In this document: one piece after another, positions 37,391 through 49,524 of the stretch
How positions within the stretch are numbered: position 1 is the stretch's first letter
Layout: each line of letters begins with the position of its first letter
Source: Spongilla lacustris
Taxonomy: Eukaryota > Porifera > Demospongiae > Spongillida > Spongillidae
DNA: 64,000 nucleotides
Reading direction: 5' to 3'
Assembly: GCA_949361645.1 (NCBI GenBank)
Contig: OX442425.1
Location: 2,100,171-2,164,170, forward strand
The notes under the pieces: generated by a model
What the model was told of the DNA's origin: nothing
Database searches by the model: none
Seen by the model: only the letters and a program-made list of their open reading frames with translations
Program-made: the position numbers and the translations under genes

Positions 37391-37590
37391 NNNNNNNNNN
37401 NNNNNNNNNNNNNNNNNNNNNNNNNNNNNNNNNNNNNNNNNNNNNNNNNNNNNNNNNNNNNNNNNNNNNNNNNNNNNNNNNNNNNNNNNNNNNNNNNNNN
37501 NNNNNNNNNNNNNNNNNNNNNNNNNNNNNNNNNNNNNNNNNNNNNNNNNNNNNNNNNNNNNNNNNNNNNNNNNNNNNNNNNNNNNNNNNN
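37391..37590. other. Assembly gap (200 N)
   Basis: Exactly 200 N, so the true gap length is probably unknown. Open frames spanning it are meaningless. Confidence 0.99.
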
Positions 37591-37817
37591 TTATAATATC
37601 GGTCGGACCTTTGGGCGGCATACAACAAGCTAGGAACACAACGATACCAGCGTCTTACCGTTAACCATACACCTTACCACCATGTAACAGTGTACTCCTC
37701 CCCTTTTTTCATTTCATGGAGTGTTGGTTACGTCCGTTATTTAGTAAAAAGAAAGTGGGGAGGGTGAGGGAGGGGGTACCCCTCCCTCTTACATAAAGAT
37801 CAGAGTCATATTAATAC

Positions 37818-39045
37818 CACCATAGATTAATAACCTTACGGAATGGGATTGCAAACGCAATACATTGCCAATCGATTATCATAGTTTCGCTCGCACGTAT
37901 GACGTAATTATAATCGATAGGCAGGCTATGAGACTCTTTCCCAAGAACACCATTTATATAGAGCAGCACACAATACTTGGAACCAGGCAGAGCCAATTTG
38001 GGGATAGGTTGTTTAGAGGGAAGGGTTGCCGACAGAGAGGCGGGCTTGACCTGCTAACCTTATAGACAAAGCCCTGTTTCAACACATTATACTGAAGGAT
38101 GCTTCCCATGCCCCATCTAAGCTGGAAGGGTGGTGCACGACCATTCGCCCTTCATCAAAACATTAAACATCGTTTACTGCCTAAACAAAATCACTTAAAA
38201 GCATACCAAAATACTTTACATGTACCGGCCTGGAGGAATTATAGTGTCTGCACAACAGTTAGTAAAACTTGACTAAGTTGCTGCTCTAGATGGTGCCTAG
38301 CTTTCCTGGCTTTCATGAAGATGTCAATGTCAATGGAGACAGTCAGGTTAGTGCATTGGCGTTTTTGCCTTATGCTTTTTTGACATCCTCCCTTGTCGAA
38401 ACATTTTCTAAATAAAAATAAATATTTAATTCTTTGCTCGCATATCGAGGGGTGTAAGTTAGCTATCACTAAGTAAAGAGATTTTCCAATCCTACCACGT
38501 ACTCCATCCACCTTTCTTCTTCTTATGAAACTACTTTGGGGGCCGATTCCTTGAACCGTAAAGGTACAAGGATTGTCGAAAGGCGGGAAGTATTTTAAGT
38601 GTAGTTTTGCGTTTGAAGCTATTGATCTTTACGATTATAAAACTGGTTGTCTTGAAACCACCCCTACGTCCCCATACATTCACTGTGCTTGCTCTGACGC
38701 TATATTTCGTTGCCTGATCATGTTGCCTGTTGCCACAGTAGTTGACGAAAAAAATTGTACTTCGCTTTCGCACCGCTTTTCGCGCGCTTTTGTCATCGTA
38801 CACAGCCCAAAGTTTAAACGATGCCTAAAAAGAACCAACTACGAGGGTAGAAAACCATCTAGGAAGTTTAGGAAATCAACATCCCCTTCTTTTACCTTGT
38901 GATGCCTCTGTTTGGACTTGCTTCTTCACTGCCTCTCTGAGCAAAAGTAATTAGATTCATGCGAAACTATGACAACACATTGCGTTGAATTGGAATGGAT
39001 ATAGCGTTTCCAATCCCGTTCCGTAAGGTTATTAATCGATGGTAC
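37818..39045. mobile_element. Possible 1.2-kb TIR element
   Basis: GATTAATAACCTTACGGAAT near 37825 is mirrored by its near reverse complement near 39017-39040 (GTTCCGTAAGGTTATTAATC). The arms are about 40 bases. No transposase is recognised between them. Confidence 0.4.
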
Positions 39046-39194
39046 AACACGCATTAATGCATTGTATATTTAAAATAATTACGTAAACGCAATAATTAAA
39101 GTGCGACTTTTGGTGTAACTGGCGCTCTTTAAAACCTTTCCTATCTCGAGTTATACTCACCCATAAAGACGACGACGACTATGGACAAATTACG

Positions 39195-39415
39195 GTCTGG
39201 GAACGAGAACTACGAGCTTTTTGTTCTCTTAAAGTAAACGGTCTGGCGACTTGAACAAAACATAAAAAATGATCGTCTGGTTCGATAGCAATAAAGAGCT
39301 ACACTATCCGTTTCTCGGTACGTGAGTTATATACGCGGGTCACGTTTTTAAAATGATTTCATGATACGGCACAAATCCTATATGAGAGTTACTGCCGTAA
39401 CTCTCGATAAAAAAG
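39195..39415. repeat. Dispersed repeat, copy 2
   Basis: Homologous blocks to 28838-29095 in the same order and orientation, without the poly-G run. Confidence 0.65.
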
Positions 39416-39496
39416 AAAAATTGTCAACTACCTACCATGGCCCATTTGGTACGTACATGTACCAATGGCAGGGACATTATGCTGGGTGTGTGTGTT

Positions 39497-39893
39497 CATG
39501 GCCAGAAATTGCATGCCTTCATTACTAATTCCTGACGCGTTATGACGTTTTTCCCGTTTCATTACCGTGCACGCGTCCATTGAAATGTATGGAGGATGAC
39601 ACTCTTTTGATCACTGTCACTCAGGAAAAGATGCCCATGACAAGGAAAAAGAATTTTATGATGAAGAGGATCATAAGGTATACCTCTGTCGTTAACATGG
39701 CCAGAAATTGCATGCCTTCATTACTAATTCCTGACGCGTTATGACGTTTTTCCCGTTTCATTACCGTGCACGCGTCCATTGAAATGTATGGAGGATGACA
39801 CTCTTTTGATCACTGTCACTCAGGAAAAGATGCCCATGACAAGGAAAAAGAACTTTATGATGAAGAGGATCATAAGGTATACCTCTGTCGTTA
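39497..39893 (+). repeat. 199-bp tandem duplication
   Basis: Two nearly identical copies of 199 bases (39497-39695 and 39696-39893) start CATGGCCAGAAATTGCATGC. They differ by about one base (AATTTT versus AACTTT), so the duplication is young or homogenised. Confidence 0.9.
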
Positions 39894-40869
39894 AACAAAA
39901 AAATTAGCCCTCTTCCTGACGCTTCCTCATCAGAATTTCAGTGTTTCCATAGACATGTATGGATTTTGATTTTTAAAATGAGGGTTTTTCAAGACATTTA
40001 TGCTTCCTGACGAAAATCCAAGCTAGATATCAAAAAGGAAAGACTAACTGCTGTTAGTAAAACCATTAGGGCTGGAGTGTGACATATTCTAACGTTCATG
40101 ACCCTTTTACCCTCGCTTCCCTGATCACTTTTATCATTAAGGTTCATATGTCTTTGTAAATACCAATATTCAATAATAAATCGACAAACGCCGCGTGCGT
40201 GCCCTGCTGCGATGAAGGTTTTCAAACAAGAAGGCACAAATCACCGACCATGGTATGAATCCTAGCAACGAACGTTCGATACTTGATAGCTTGTTACACA
40301 TGTGCGTCTGATTTCGACTGTTGTGTGTGTGTGCATGGGTGGCAATATAGATGCGATTGTACTTTTTTTTTGGTAGTAGGCCTACTCGGCTGCTCCAACA
40401 TTCTTTTCAAGCCCTATAGCTGTAGGGCGCGATCATGTTCGGAGTGTTTTAGCTACCTATATGTACATGTACATGGATTCTACAACGGCTTGTTTTGGTT
40501 GCGTTGGTTTTAAACGATTCGATTCCGGCTTACTCACCTATATATTGCTAATTCTACCACAAGGAGTTCGTGGATGTAATCCCTATAGCAAAGCCACATT
40601 TTTGCACCTGTTATTTGTAAAGATGGGCATGTCCTTACGTGCAAACCGGACGCCATATTTTTGTTCTATTTTTGTTGCAACTAATAGTACTTACGTATCT
40701 GTATCTGTGCGTGTCTATACATTTTTTCATCTCTGCAGAATGAAAACTACCAATACAGCAAAAAAAAAAAAAACGTTCCACAGAGACGAACCTTATAAGG
40801 ATATATCACGTGAGGAATACATGCGGTAACAACCTACTTTTTTACTATATCCACATGGGGAAGGTGGAA

Positions 40870-41060
40870 ATGGTGACAGCCTTGTGAAGGTGGAGGGAGG
40901 TAGTTTTGTGAAGGTGGAGGGAGGTAGCCTTGTGAAGGTGGAGGGAGGTAGTTTTGTGAAGGTACATGGAGGGAGCTAGTTTTGTGAAGTTGGAGGGAGG
41001 TAGTTTTGTGGAGGTGGAGGGAGGTAGTTTTGTGAAGGTGGAGGGAGGTAGCCTTGTGAG
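40870..41060 (+). repeat. 24-bp minisatellite, copy in X1
   Basis: Unit AAGGTGGAGGGAGGTAGTTTTGTG (given here as a 24-base unit beginning AAGGTGGAGGGAGG), about eight partly degenerate copies. It reads VEGGSFVK in one frame. Confidence 0.85.
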
Positions 41061-42034
41061 ATACCCTTGTGGAGGTAGAGGAGAGAGTGCCTTGTGAAGG
41101 TGGATGGGAGATATCCTTGTGGAACAGTTGGGAAAAGATAATATACATGTAGGCCCTTCTCCCTAGAGATGAGGAATTTGATAGCACATCCCAGAGGCAG
41201 CCACTGGAATATGAATCAAATTAAGTTTAAAGTTTTCTGATGTAGGGTACAGTTAGAAGGAGATAGATCTACGTGTTACATGCATGTAGATGTAGGACCA
41301 AAGAATAATTGTTTAAAGTGGCTACAATTGTCACATCCTGTGGTGTCCACTTTATTAGTTTGATTAGAAAAACTCCTTGGTTTGGTTGTACACATAGCAC
41401 AGACACCAGTTGTCTGCCAGGAGAGGAGGCTTACCTACATGACCACCTGGTATGGACCAGGGACTGGACACAAAGTTTTGCATCTCATGGACTGTGCCAG
41501 CCACCCTTCCAACATGCACCTGGTGAAAAACTTCAGCAACAACTCAAATGGAAGGCTTTATGTGGTCTAGCTATATCGTATGCAATAGGTAATGTAACAG
41601 TTGTGGTGTGGCATTTATCTTTATTTGGTTATGTATTGGTTGTGTATGTGTGTGATAAATGTGGAAAGTTCAGAAGGTATTACATGTACCTGTACTAACA
41701 GAGAATGTAGCTGACTCAAAATCTTTGTGGTCACCTATTTAATTAGGGTGGTGGCATGTGGTCATTAGTTATGGCTGTTATGTAAACTTTCACATGCATG
41801 GCCCTCACATACATGTAGGTTCTATCCAGCATCCTTGCCATTGTGTATGAGTCATGATCACCAGCCTTCATGCCATTGGCCATCGATCTGTTCATTGATG
41901 ACATGCAGATCAGAGCTGCATCATGGCATCCTTTTTTGTGCCATTGCTTTAGTATTTGTAGGAGTAAATTAGATAGACAGGTGCATGTTATGTGATCTTT
42001 TCTTCAACTGCATGCCCATGCAAGTCCTGTGTCA

Positions 42035-42039
42035 AGTGT

Positions 42040-42079
<40 letters not shown>

Positions 42080-42260
42080 ATGTGTGTGTATGTGTGTATA
42101 TGTGTGTGTATGTGTGTGTATGTGTGTGTGTTTGTGTATTTGCATGTACATGTGTGTGTATGTGTGTGTGTGTGTATTTGCATGTACATGTGTGTGTGTG
42201 TGTGTGTTTGCATGTACATGTGTGTGTTTGTATGTGTGTGTGTGTGTATTTGCGTGCATG
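42035..42260. repeat. GT-rich compound microsatellite in Y1
   Basis: (GT)n interrupted by a recurrent TATTTGCATGTACATG word. The equivalent tract in Y2 is 48525-48805 and differs in repeat number. Confidence 0.9.
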
Positions 42261-44424
42261 GTATTTGCATTCGGGTGTGGGTGCATGTGCATTTCCTTCC
42301 AGCCGCTCAATCATAAAAAAGTAGAACACACGGCATAACAAACACACGGCATAACAAACACACACATCTCAGGCCAACTGCCGAATACGTTTACGGCTGT
42401 TCATCCTTCTTGTATACCCTAGCCAAAATTCTGGCGGAGCTGGATAGAAATGAGTACAGGACTTAACCTCGTAGCAGATATTGGGTCTGGGAACGAGACT
42501 GCAATGGAGTGAGCGCGAGCGACCTTGCCTGCCAATTGATCCATATACAGTCATTAATCGACGATATACAGTATAATAGGGCCAGGACACAGTGGAGAGT
42601 CCAGCTGTGAATATCCGCCGCCATGCATATGTTAATTCTTTAGCTAGTGGAAGGCAATATCCTTAACACACCTCCACGAGAACTTCTAGTATGTTATCAA
42701 AAACAAGCCAGTCATCGTGGTCAACGTCAGAGCGATGCACATGCAGATAGATATATATACAATACATATAATTATATAATAATATAGCCATTATATAGGC
42801 CCATGCATCTTAACGAGCGGGTCTCGTAATCACACCTATATATATCATATTATGTAGTAGCTACTCCACAGCAGCGGTTCTATTGGGCTCGACCTTCGCG
42901 TTATGGGGGTTTCAAGCCAGCGTATACCAAGAATTAGATTGATAGCGAGTGTAGAGCTATCACATTGTATATCCACAATACTATCAGATGGGTCATGGGT
43001 ACAAATCTTGGTATAGGCCTAGGCTTGATACCCGACCCTCCGCCAAAAGGCTACGCCCAACTACTATACACAATGGATCAAAATGGTTAAATAACAGATC
43101 ACGTGACCTCTAGAATGCATCCAATGGCAGGGGCACGAGTACAACTAAATGGTTTGAGTTGCGCATGCGTATGCTTAGATCACTAAAATCGACGATAGCT
43201 GTAGTTTGGAAGGATTTTATGTAACAGCGATGCCTATTCCTAACTTCCCTGCCATGCAGACATATTATTAAAAGACAATAACAATAATATATTTTAATAA
43301 ATTAATTAGCAGTTTTAATAACGTGATAAATCTCTAAAGTACCTAGTGAGTTTAATGGTGCAATTAGATTTTTTTTTTATCACAATCGTACGCCGAGTTA
43401 TGCATCGATGTCCACAATTTCTGGACATGAACAAAAAAATTAGCCCTCTTCCTGACGCTTCCTCATCAGAATTTCAGTGTTTCCATAGACATGTATGGAA
43501 TTTGATTTTTAAAATGAGGGTTTTTCAAGACATTTATGCTTCCTGACGAAAATCCAAGCTAGATATCAAAAAGGAAAGACTAACTGCTGTTAGTAAAACC
43601 ATTAGGGCTGGAGTGTGACATATTCTAGCGTTCATGACCCTTTTACCCTCGCTTCCCTGATCACTTTTATCATTAAGGTTCATATGTCTTTGTAAATACC
43701 AATATTCAATAATAAATCGACAAACGCCGCGTGCGTGCCCTGCCGCGATGAAGGTTTTCAAACAAGAAGACACAAATCACCGACCACGGTATGAATCCTA
43801 GCAACGAACGTTCGATACTTGATAGCTTGTTACACATGTGCGTCTGATTTCGACTGTTGTGCGTGTGCATGGGTGGCAATATAGATGCGATTGTACTTTT
43901 TTTTGGTAGTAGGCCTACTCGGCTGCTCCAACATTCTTTTTAAGCCCTAGCTGTAGGGCGCGATCATGTTTGGAGTGTTTTAGCTACCTATATGTACATG
44001 TACATGGATTCTACAACGGCTTGTTTTGGTTGCGTTGGTTTTAAACGATTCGATTCCGGCTTACTCACCTATATTGCCAATTCTACCACAAGGAGTTCGT
44101 GGATGTAATCCCTATAGCAAAGCCACATTTTTGCACCTGCTCTACCTTCATTAATATTTGTAAGGATGGGCATGTCCTTATACGTGCAAACCTGACGCCA
44201 TATTTTTGTTCTATTTTTTTGTTGCAACTAATAGTACTTACATATCTGTATCTGTGCGTGTCTATATATTTTTTCATCTCTGCAGAATGAAAACTACCAA
44301 TACAGCAAAAAAAAAAACCGTTCCACAGAGACGAACCTTATAAGGATATATCACGTGAGGAATACATGCGGTAACAACCTACTTTTTTACTATATCCACA
44401 TGGGGAAGGTGGAAAGGGTGACAG

Positions 44425-44675
44425 CCTTGTGAAGGTGGAGGGAGGTAGTTTTGTGAAGGTGGAGGGAGGTAGTTTTGTGAAGGTGGAGGGAGGTAGTTTT
44501 GTGAAGGTGGAGGGAGGTAGTTTTGTGAAGGTGGAGGGAGGTAGCCTTGTGAAGGTGGAGGGAGGTAGTTTTGTGAAGGTGGAGGGAGGTAGTTTTGTGA
44601 AGGTGGAGGGAGGTAGTTTTGTGAAGGTGGAGGGAGGTAGTTTTGTGAAGGTGGAGGGAGGTAGCCTTGTGAGAT
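44425..44675 (+). repeat. 24-bp minisatellite, copy in X2
   Basis: About ten highly regular units of the same 24-base repeat as in X1, reading (VEGGSFVK)n. More copies and less variation than in X1 suggest recent expansion or homogenisation. Confidence 0.9.
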
Positions 44676-44762
44676 AGCCTTGTGGAGGTAGAGGAGAGAG
44701 TGCCTTGTGAAGGTGGATGGGAGATATCCTTGTGGAACAGTTGGGAAAAGATAATACATGTA

Positions 44763-47642
44763 CAGTGCCGGCTCGCTAGAGTGGAAAGTAACACCTCGCT
44801 ACAGTGGAAAATAAGGATCATTCATAGTTTTCTCTGTACCCCATAATTGCATTAGCGGGTAACTGCAGTGGCACCACTGCGTAAACTATCACCTGTTGAT
44901 TGTGGTTGATAGAAGTGCCATGAAATTGCTTTATAACAAAAAAACATTTTAAACTCGCGTCAACATACATGACGCAATCGTTCGTTTCTGCCCTGCCTAC
45001 CTGTACTTCCTAGCCGCTACGTGTACGCAGTACCTGCACGCTCACTTCCTAGTCAGCTTACCTTGCATGCTATGTTACCTTAGGATGGACACATGCAACA
45101 GGAAACTTTCATCCTCAAATTTTACCTCGCATGCTGACCTTCCATGCACACTTGTTCTCTTGGTTATGCACCTTGCTTGAGCATCTAACCATGTAACACC
45201 TCAGGCTGAGAGGACCGGAGAAGGTATACATCAATAAGGACGTACTTGGCATATCAGCCTTGCTCTATGCAACTGAGGTTCAGAAAATTGTCAATCATCT
45301 AAATTTCGTGCATTAAGGGAAGGGAGGAATGCATGCAGTTATCCTAATCCCACCATACCATGATAACTCATCTTATAGTTGTGGCAATGAGCACACCATT
45401 TTCTGCTGTGTGAGGATGACGCACACGACATAAGAAAAAAGGTACAGTGTGTGGAGTGTTGGAAATGGTCATCTGGTGTGTATGGTACCATACAATTTGT
45501 AGCTGCAGCATTACATGTCAAAAAAGGGATATAATAAACTGCTTTATATTTAGGACAGCTTTGCCAACCATTCATATGGAGAACACAGATCAATTGCGTT
45601 CTGGTCACTGGCTCATTGAGGCAGATGGACATTGCGGACAAATGTCTGTGGAGTACGATCAGGTCAGGCTGGCTGCCACGGGGATCTAAGCTACATGTAA
45701 TGCTGCTTCTTCGTATGTGTAGGAACCATACACACTACAAGCCCATCAACTAATCTAAAAATAGTACAAAGTACATGTATACATACGTTTAGCCATTGTA
45801 CGCATGCATGACACGATCATAAGTCACGAGGGCTGTTGCTTACTTACCCCCATACTGGCTGTAACCATGTATTAGTATCTCATCTCACCGCGTGTTACAG
45901 TACGCAAAGCCACGAACACGTTGCTGTGCATCAGTGTTTAAATCTTCACCTGAACGAAATGTAATCGGCATAACCACAGTCGTGCGCTGTGCCTCGATGT
46001 CGACGTCTGTCCAAGGTCATGTTGACGATCGAAACGCTAGGCCTATGGCGACCACGTGCACTACAGTGTGAAAATAATCATTCACCTACCTCACCGTTTC
46101 ACACATGATTCCAAAGTGAGTCTACTATAGGCAGTGTGATGTGGATGACTATCTGTGTACTTTCTGCCGCTATAAAAGTGCTCATTCATTAGAAATCGTG
46201 ATTGCGCGTGTCCCGATTCTAATGAATGAGCACTTTTAATTTGCGGCAGAAAGTGCACAGGCAGCCATCCACATCACAGTAGACTCACTTTGGAATCATG
46301 TGTGAAACGGTGAGGTAGAAGAATGATTTTTTTCACACTGTAGTGCACGTGGTCGCCATAGGCCTAGCGTTTCGATCGTCAACATGACCTTGGACAGACG
46401 TCGACATCGAGGCACAGCGCACGACTGTGGTTATGCCGATTACATTTCGTTCAGGTGAAGATTTAAACACTGATGCACAGCAACGTGTTCGTGGCTTTGC
46501 GTACTGTAACACGCGGTGAGATGAGATACTAATACATGGTTACAGCCAGTATGGGGGTAAGTAAGCAACAGCCCTCGTGACTTATGATCGTGTCATGCAT
46601 GCGTACAATGGCTAAACGTACATGTATACATGTACTTTGTACTATTTTTAGATTAGTTGATGGGCTTGTAGTGTGTATGGTTCCTACACATACGAAGAAG
46701 CAGCATTACATGTAGCTTAGATCCCCGTGGCAGCCAGCCTGACCTGATCGTACTCCACAGACATTTGTCCGCAATGTCCATCTGCCTCAATGAGCCAGTG
46801 ACCAGAACGCAATTGATCTGTGTTCTCCATATGAATGGTTGGCAAAGCTGTCCTAAATATAAAGCAGTTTATTATATCTTTTTTTGACATGTAATGCTGC
46901 AGCTACAAATTGTATGGTACCATACACACCAGATGACCATTTCCAACACTCCACACACTGTACCTTTTTTCTTATGTCGTGTGCGTCATCCTCACACAGC
47001 AGAAAATGGTGTGCTCATTGCCACAACTATAAGATGAGTTATCATGGTATGGTGGGATTAGGATAACTGCATGCATTCCTCCCTTCCCTTAATGCACGAA
47101 ATTTAGATGATTGACAATTTTCTGAACCTCAGTTGCATAGAGCAAGGCTGATATGCCAAGTACGTCCTTATTGATGTATACCTTCTCCGGTCCTCTCAGC
47201 CTGAGGTGTTACATGGTTAGATGCTCAAGCAAGGTGCATAACCAAGAGAACAAGTGTGCATGGAAGGTCAGCATGCGAGGTAAAATTTGAGGATGAAAGT
47301 TTCCTGTTGCATGTGTCCATCCTAAGGTAACATAGCATGCAAGGTAAGCTGACTAGGAAGTGAGCGTGCAGGTACTGCGTACACGTAGCGGCTAGGAAGT
47401 ACAGGTAGGCAGGGCAGAAACGAACGATTGCGTCATGTATGTTGACGCGAGTTAAAAATGTTTTTTTGTTATAAAGCAATTTCGTGGCACTTCTATCAAC
47501 CGCAATCAACAGGTGATAGTTTACGCAGTGGTGCCACTGCAGTTACCCGCTAATGCAATTATGGGGTACAGAGAAAACTATGAATGATCCTTATTTTCCA
47601 CTGTAGCGAGGTGTTACTTTCCACTCTAGCGAGCCGGCACTG
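44763..47642. mobile_element. 2.88-kb giant palindromic element with Tc1-like ends
   Basis: The left arm 44763-46194 and right arm 46217-47642 are near-perfect reverse complements around a spacer of about 22 bases. The ends read CAGTGCCGGCTCGCTAGAG and its complement, flanked by TA on both sides. The equivalent site in the other copy (about 41147-41153) has no insertion. The CAGTG end with TA duplication resembles Tc1/mariner elements. Each arm holds a 100-codon open frame (minus 45339-45641; the mirrored plus frame in the right arm is broken) with Cys and His residues (SRKWCAHCHNYKMS) but no family that I recognise. Confidence 0.85.
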
Positions 47643-48524
47643 TAGGGCCTTCTCCCTAGAGATGAGGAATTTGATAGCACATCCCAGAGGCAGCCACTGG
47701 GATATGAATCAAATTAAGTTTAAAGGTTTCTGATGTAGGGTACAGTTAGAAGGAGATAGATCTACGTGTTACATGCATGTAGATGTAGGACCAAAGAATA
47801 ATTGTTTAAAGTGGCTACAATTGTCACATCCTGTGGTGTCCACCTTTATTAGTTTGGTTAGAAAAACTCCTTGGTTTGGTTGTACACATAGCACAGACAC
47901 CAGTTGTCTGCCAGGAGAGGAGGCTTACCTACATGACCACCTGGTATGGACCAGGGACTGGACACAAAGTTTTGCATCTCATGGACTGTGCCAGCCACCC
48001 TTCCAACATGCACCTGGTGAAAAACTTCAGCAACAACTCAAATGGAAGGCTTTATGTGGTCTAGCTATATGTACATGGCTCTGCAGATGTATGTAATAGG
48101 TAATGTAACAGTTGTGGTGTGGCATTTATATTTATTTGGTTATGTATTGGTTGTGTATGTGTGTGATAAATGTGGAAAGTTCAGAAGGTATTACATGTAC
48201 TAACAGAGAATGTAGCTGACCCAAAATCTTTGTGGTCACCTATTTAATTAGGGTGGTGGCATGTGGTCATTAGTTATGGCTGTTATGTAAACGTTTCACA
48301 TGCATGGCCCTCAGGACTAGTACATACTTGTAGTTTCTATCCAGCATCTTTGCCATTGTGTATGAGTCATGATCACTAGGCTTCATGCCATTGACCATCG
48401 ATCTGTTCATTGATGACAGATCAGAGCTGCATCATGGCATCCTTTTTTGTGCCATTGCTTTAGTATTTGTAGGAGTAAAGTAGATAGACAGGTGCATGTA
48501 TGCATGCCCATGCAAGTCCTGTGT

Positions 48525-48717
48525 CAAGTGTGTGTATGTGTGAGTGTGTATGTGTGTGTGTATGTGTGTGTATGTGTTTGTGTATGTGTGTATGTGTGTA
48601 TGTGTGTGTGTGTATTTGCATGTACATGTGTGCGTATGTGTGTATTTGCATGTACATGTGTGTGTGTGTATTTGCATGTACATGTGTGTGTATGTATGTG
48701 TGTGTGTATTTGCATGC

Positions 48718-48765
<48 letters not shown>

Positions 48766-48805
48766 TTGCATGTACATGTGTGTGTGTGTGTGTATTTGCG
48801 TGCAT
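48525..48805. repeat. GT-rich compound microsatellite in Y2
   Basis: Counterpart of 42035-42260, longer, with repeated TATTTGCATGTACATG blocks. Confidence 0.9.
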
Positions 48806-49056
48806 GGTATTTGCATTTGGGTGTGGGTGCATGTGCATTTCCTTCCAGCTGCTCAATCATAAAAAAGTAGAACACACGGCATAACAAACACACACATCTC
48901 AGGCCTACTGCCGAATACGTTTATGGCTGTTCATCCTTCTTGTATACCCTAGCCAAAATTCCGGCGGAGCTGGATAGAAATGAGTACAGGACTTAACCTC
49001 GTAGCAGATATTGGGTCTGGAAACGAGACTGCTATGGAGTGACCTTGCCTGCCAAT

Positions 49057-49524
49057 GGCCCTTTGCATGAAAGATTGGAAGTACGATAAACGTCACGTCT
49101 GGAGTAAAAACCACAGCGGTTGCCTAGAGACATTGTGTCACGTCTGCGGACCTTTGCGTAATTAAATGGCAACGCTCGGAGTCTGCTCAGACATTGATCC
49201 TTCGGACGATCCAGTTCCTGATCAAACTATGCTGCCAACAGTAAGTTTGACCGATTCTGACATACCCAGAGCCTTTTTAAAGCCATCCATTTAAAAAGGC
49301 TCCGGGTATGTCAGACTCGGTCAAGCTTACTGTTGGCAGCAGAGTTTGATCAGGAACTGGATCGGCCGAAGGATCACCGTCCGAGCGGGAAGGAATGACT
49401 ACGAGCGTTGCCATTTTATTACGCAAAGGTCCGCGAACGTGACACAATGTCTCTAGGCAACCGCTGTGGCTTTTACTCCAGACGTGACGTTTATCGTACT
49501 TCCGATCTTTCATGCAAAGGGTCC
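49057..49524. mobile_element. 468-bp foldback element
   Basis: Inverted arms of about 220 bases start GGCCCTTTGCATGAAAGAT and return as ATCTTTCATGCAAAGGGTCC. The centre is near 49282 (CCTTTTTAAAGCCATCCATTT). It interrupts Y2; the uninterrupted site in Y1 is GCCAATTGATCC near 42531. Flanks read CCAAT and ATTGA, so a 2-base AT duplication is possible. Confidence 0.8.

Larger units (their letters stand above)
39895..43430 (+). repeat. Duplicated unit, copy 1 (parts X1 and Y1)
   Basis: X1 (39895-41153) matches X2 (43431-44762). Y1 (about 41153-43430) matches Y2 (47645-50461). Here X1 and Y1 are contiguous, so this copy shows the state before the palindromes inserted in copy 2. It contains a short minisatellite (40870-41060) and a GT-rich tract (42035-42260). 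I see no recognisable gene. Confidence 0.85.

Noticed and set aside
37346..37664. Open frames spanning the gap
   Set aside because: They consist of unknown residues translated from N.
44390..44821. Repeat proteins (VEGGSFVK)n, (LPPPSQNY)n and (TSLHLHKT)n
   Set aside because: All three frames of the 24-bp minisatellite are open because the unit is a multiple of three; there is no start context, splice support or conservation between X1 and X2.
45339..45641. 100-codon frame in the palindrome arm as a transposase
   Set aside because: No DDE/D motif or helix-turn-helix could be recognised; only a few Cys and His residues are visible, so I list it only within the element.
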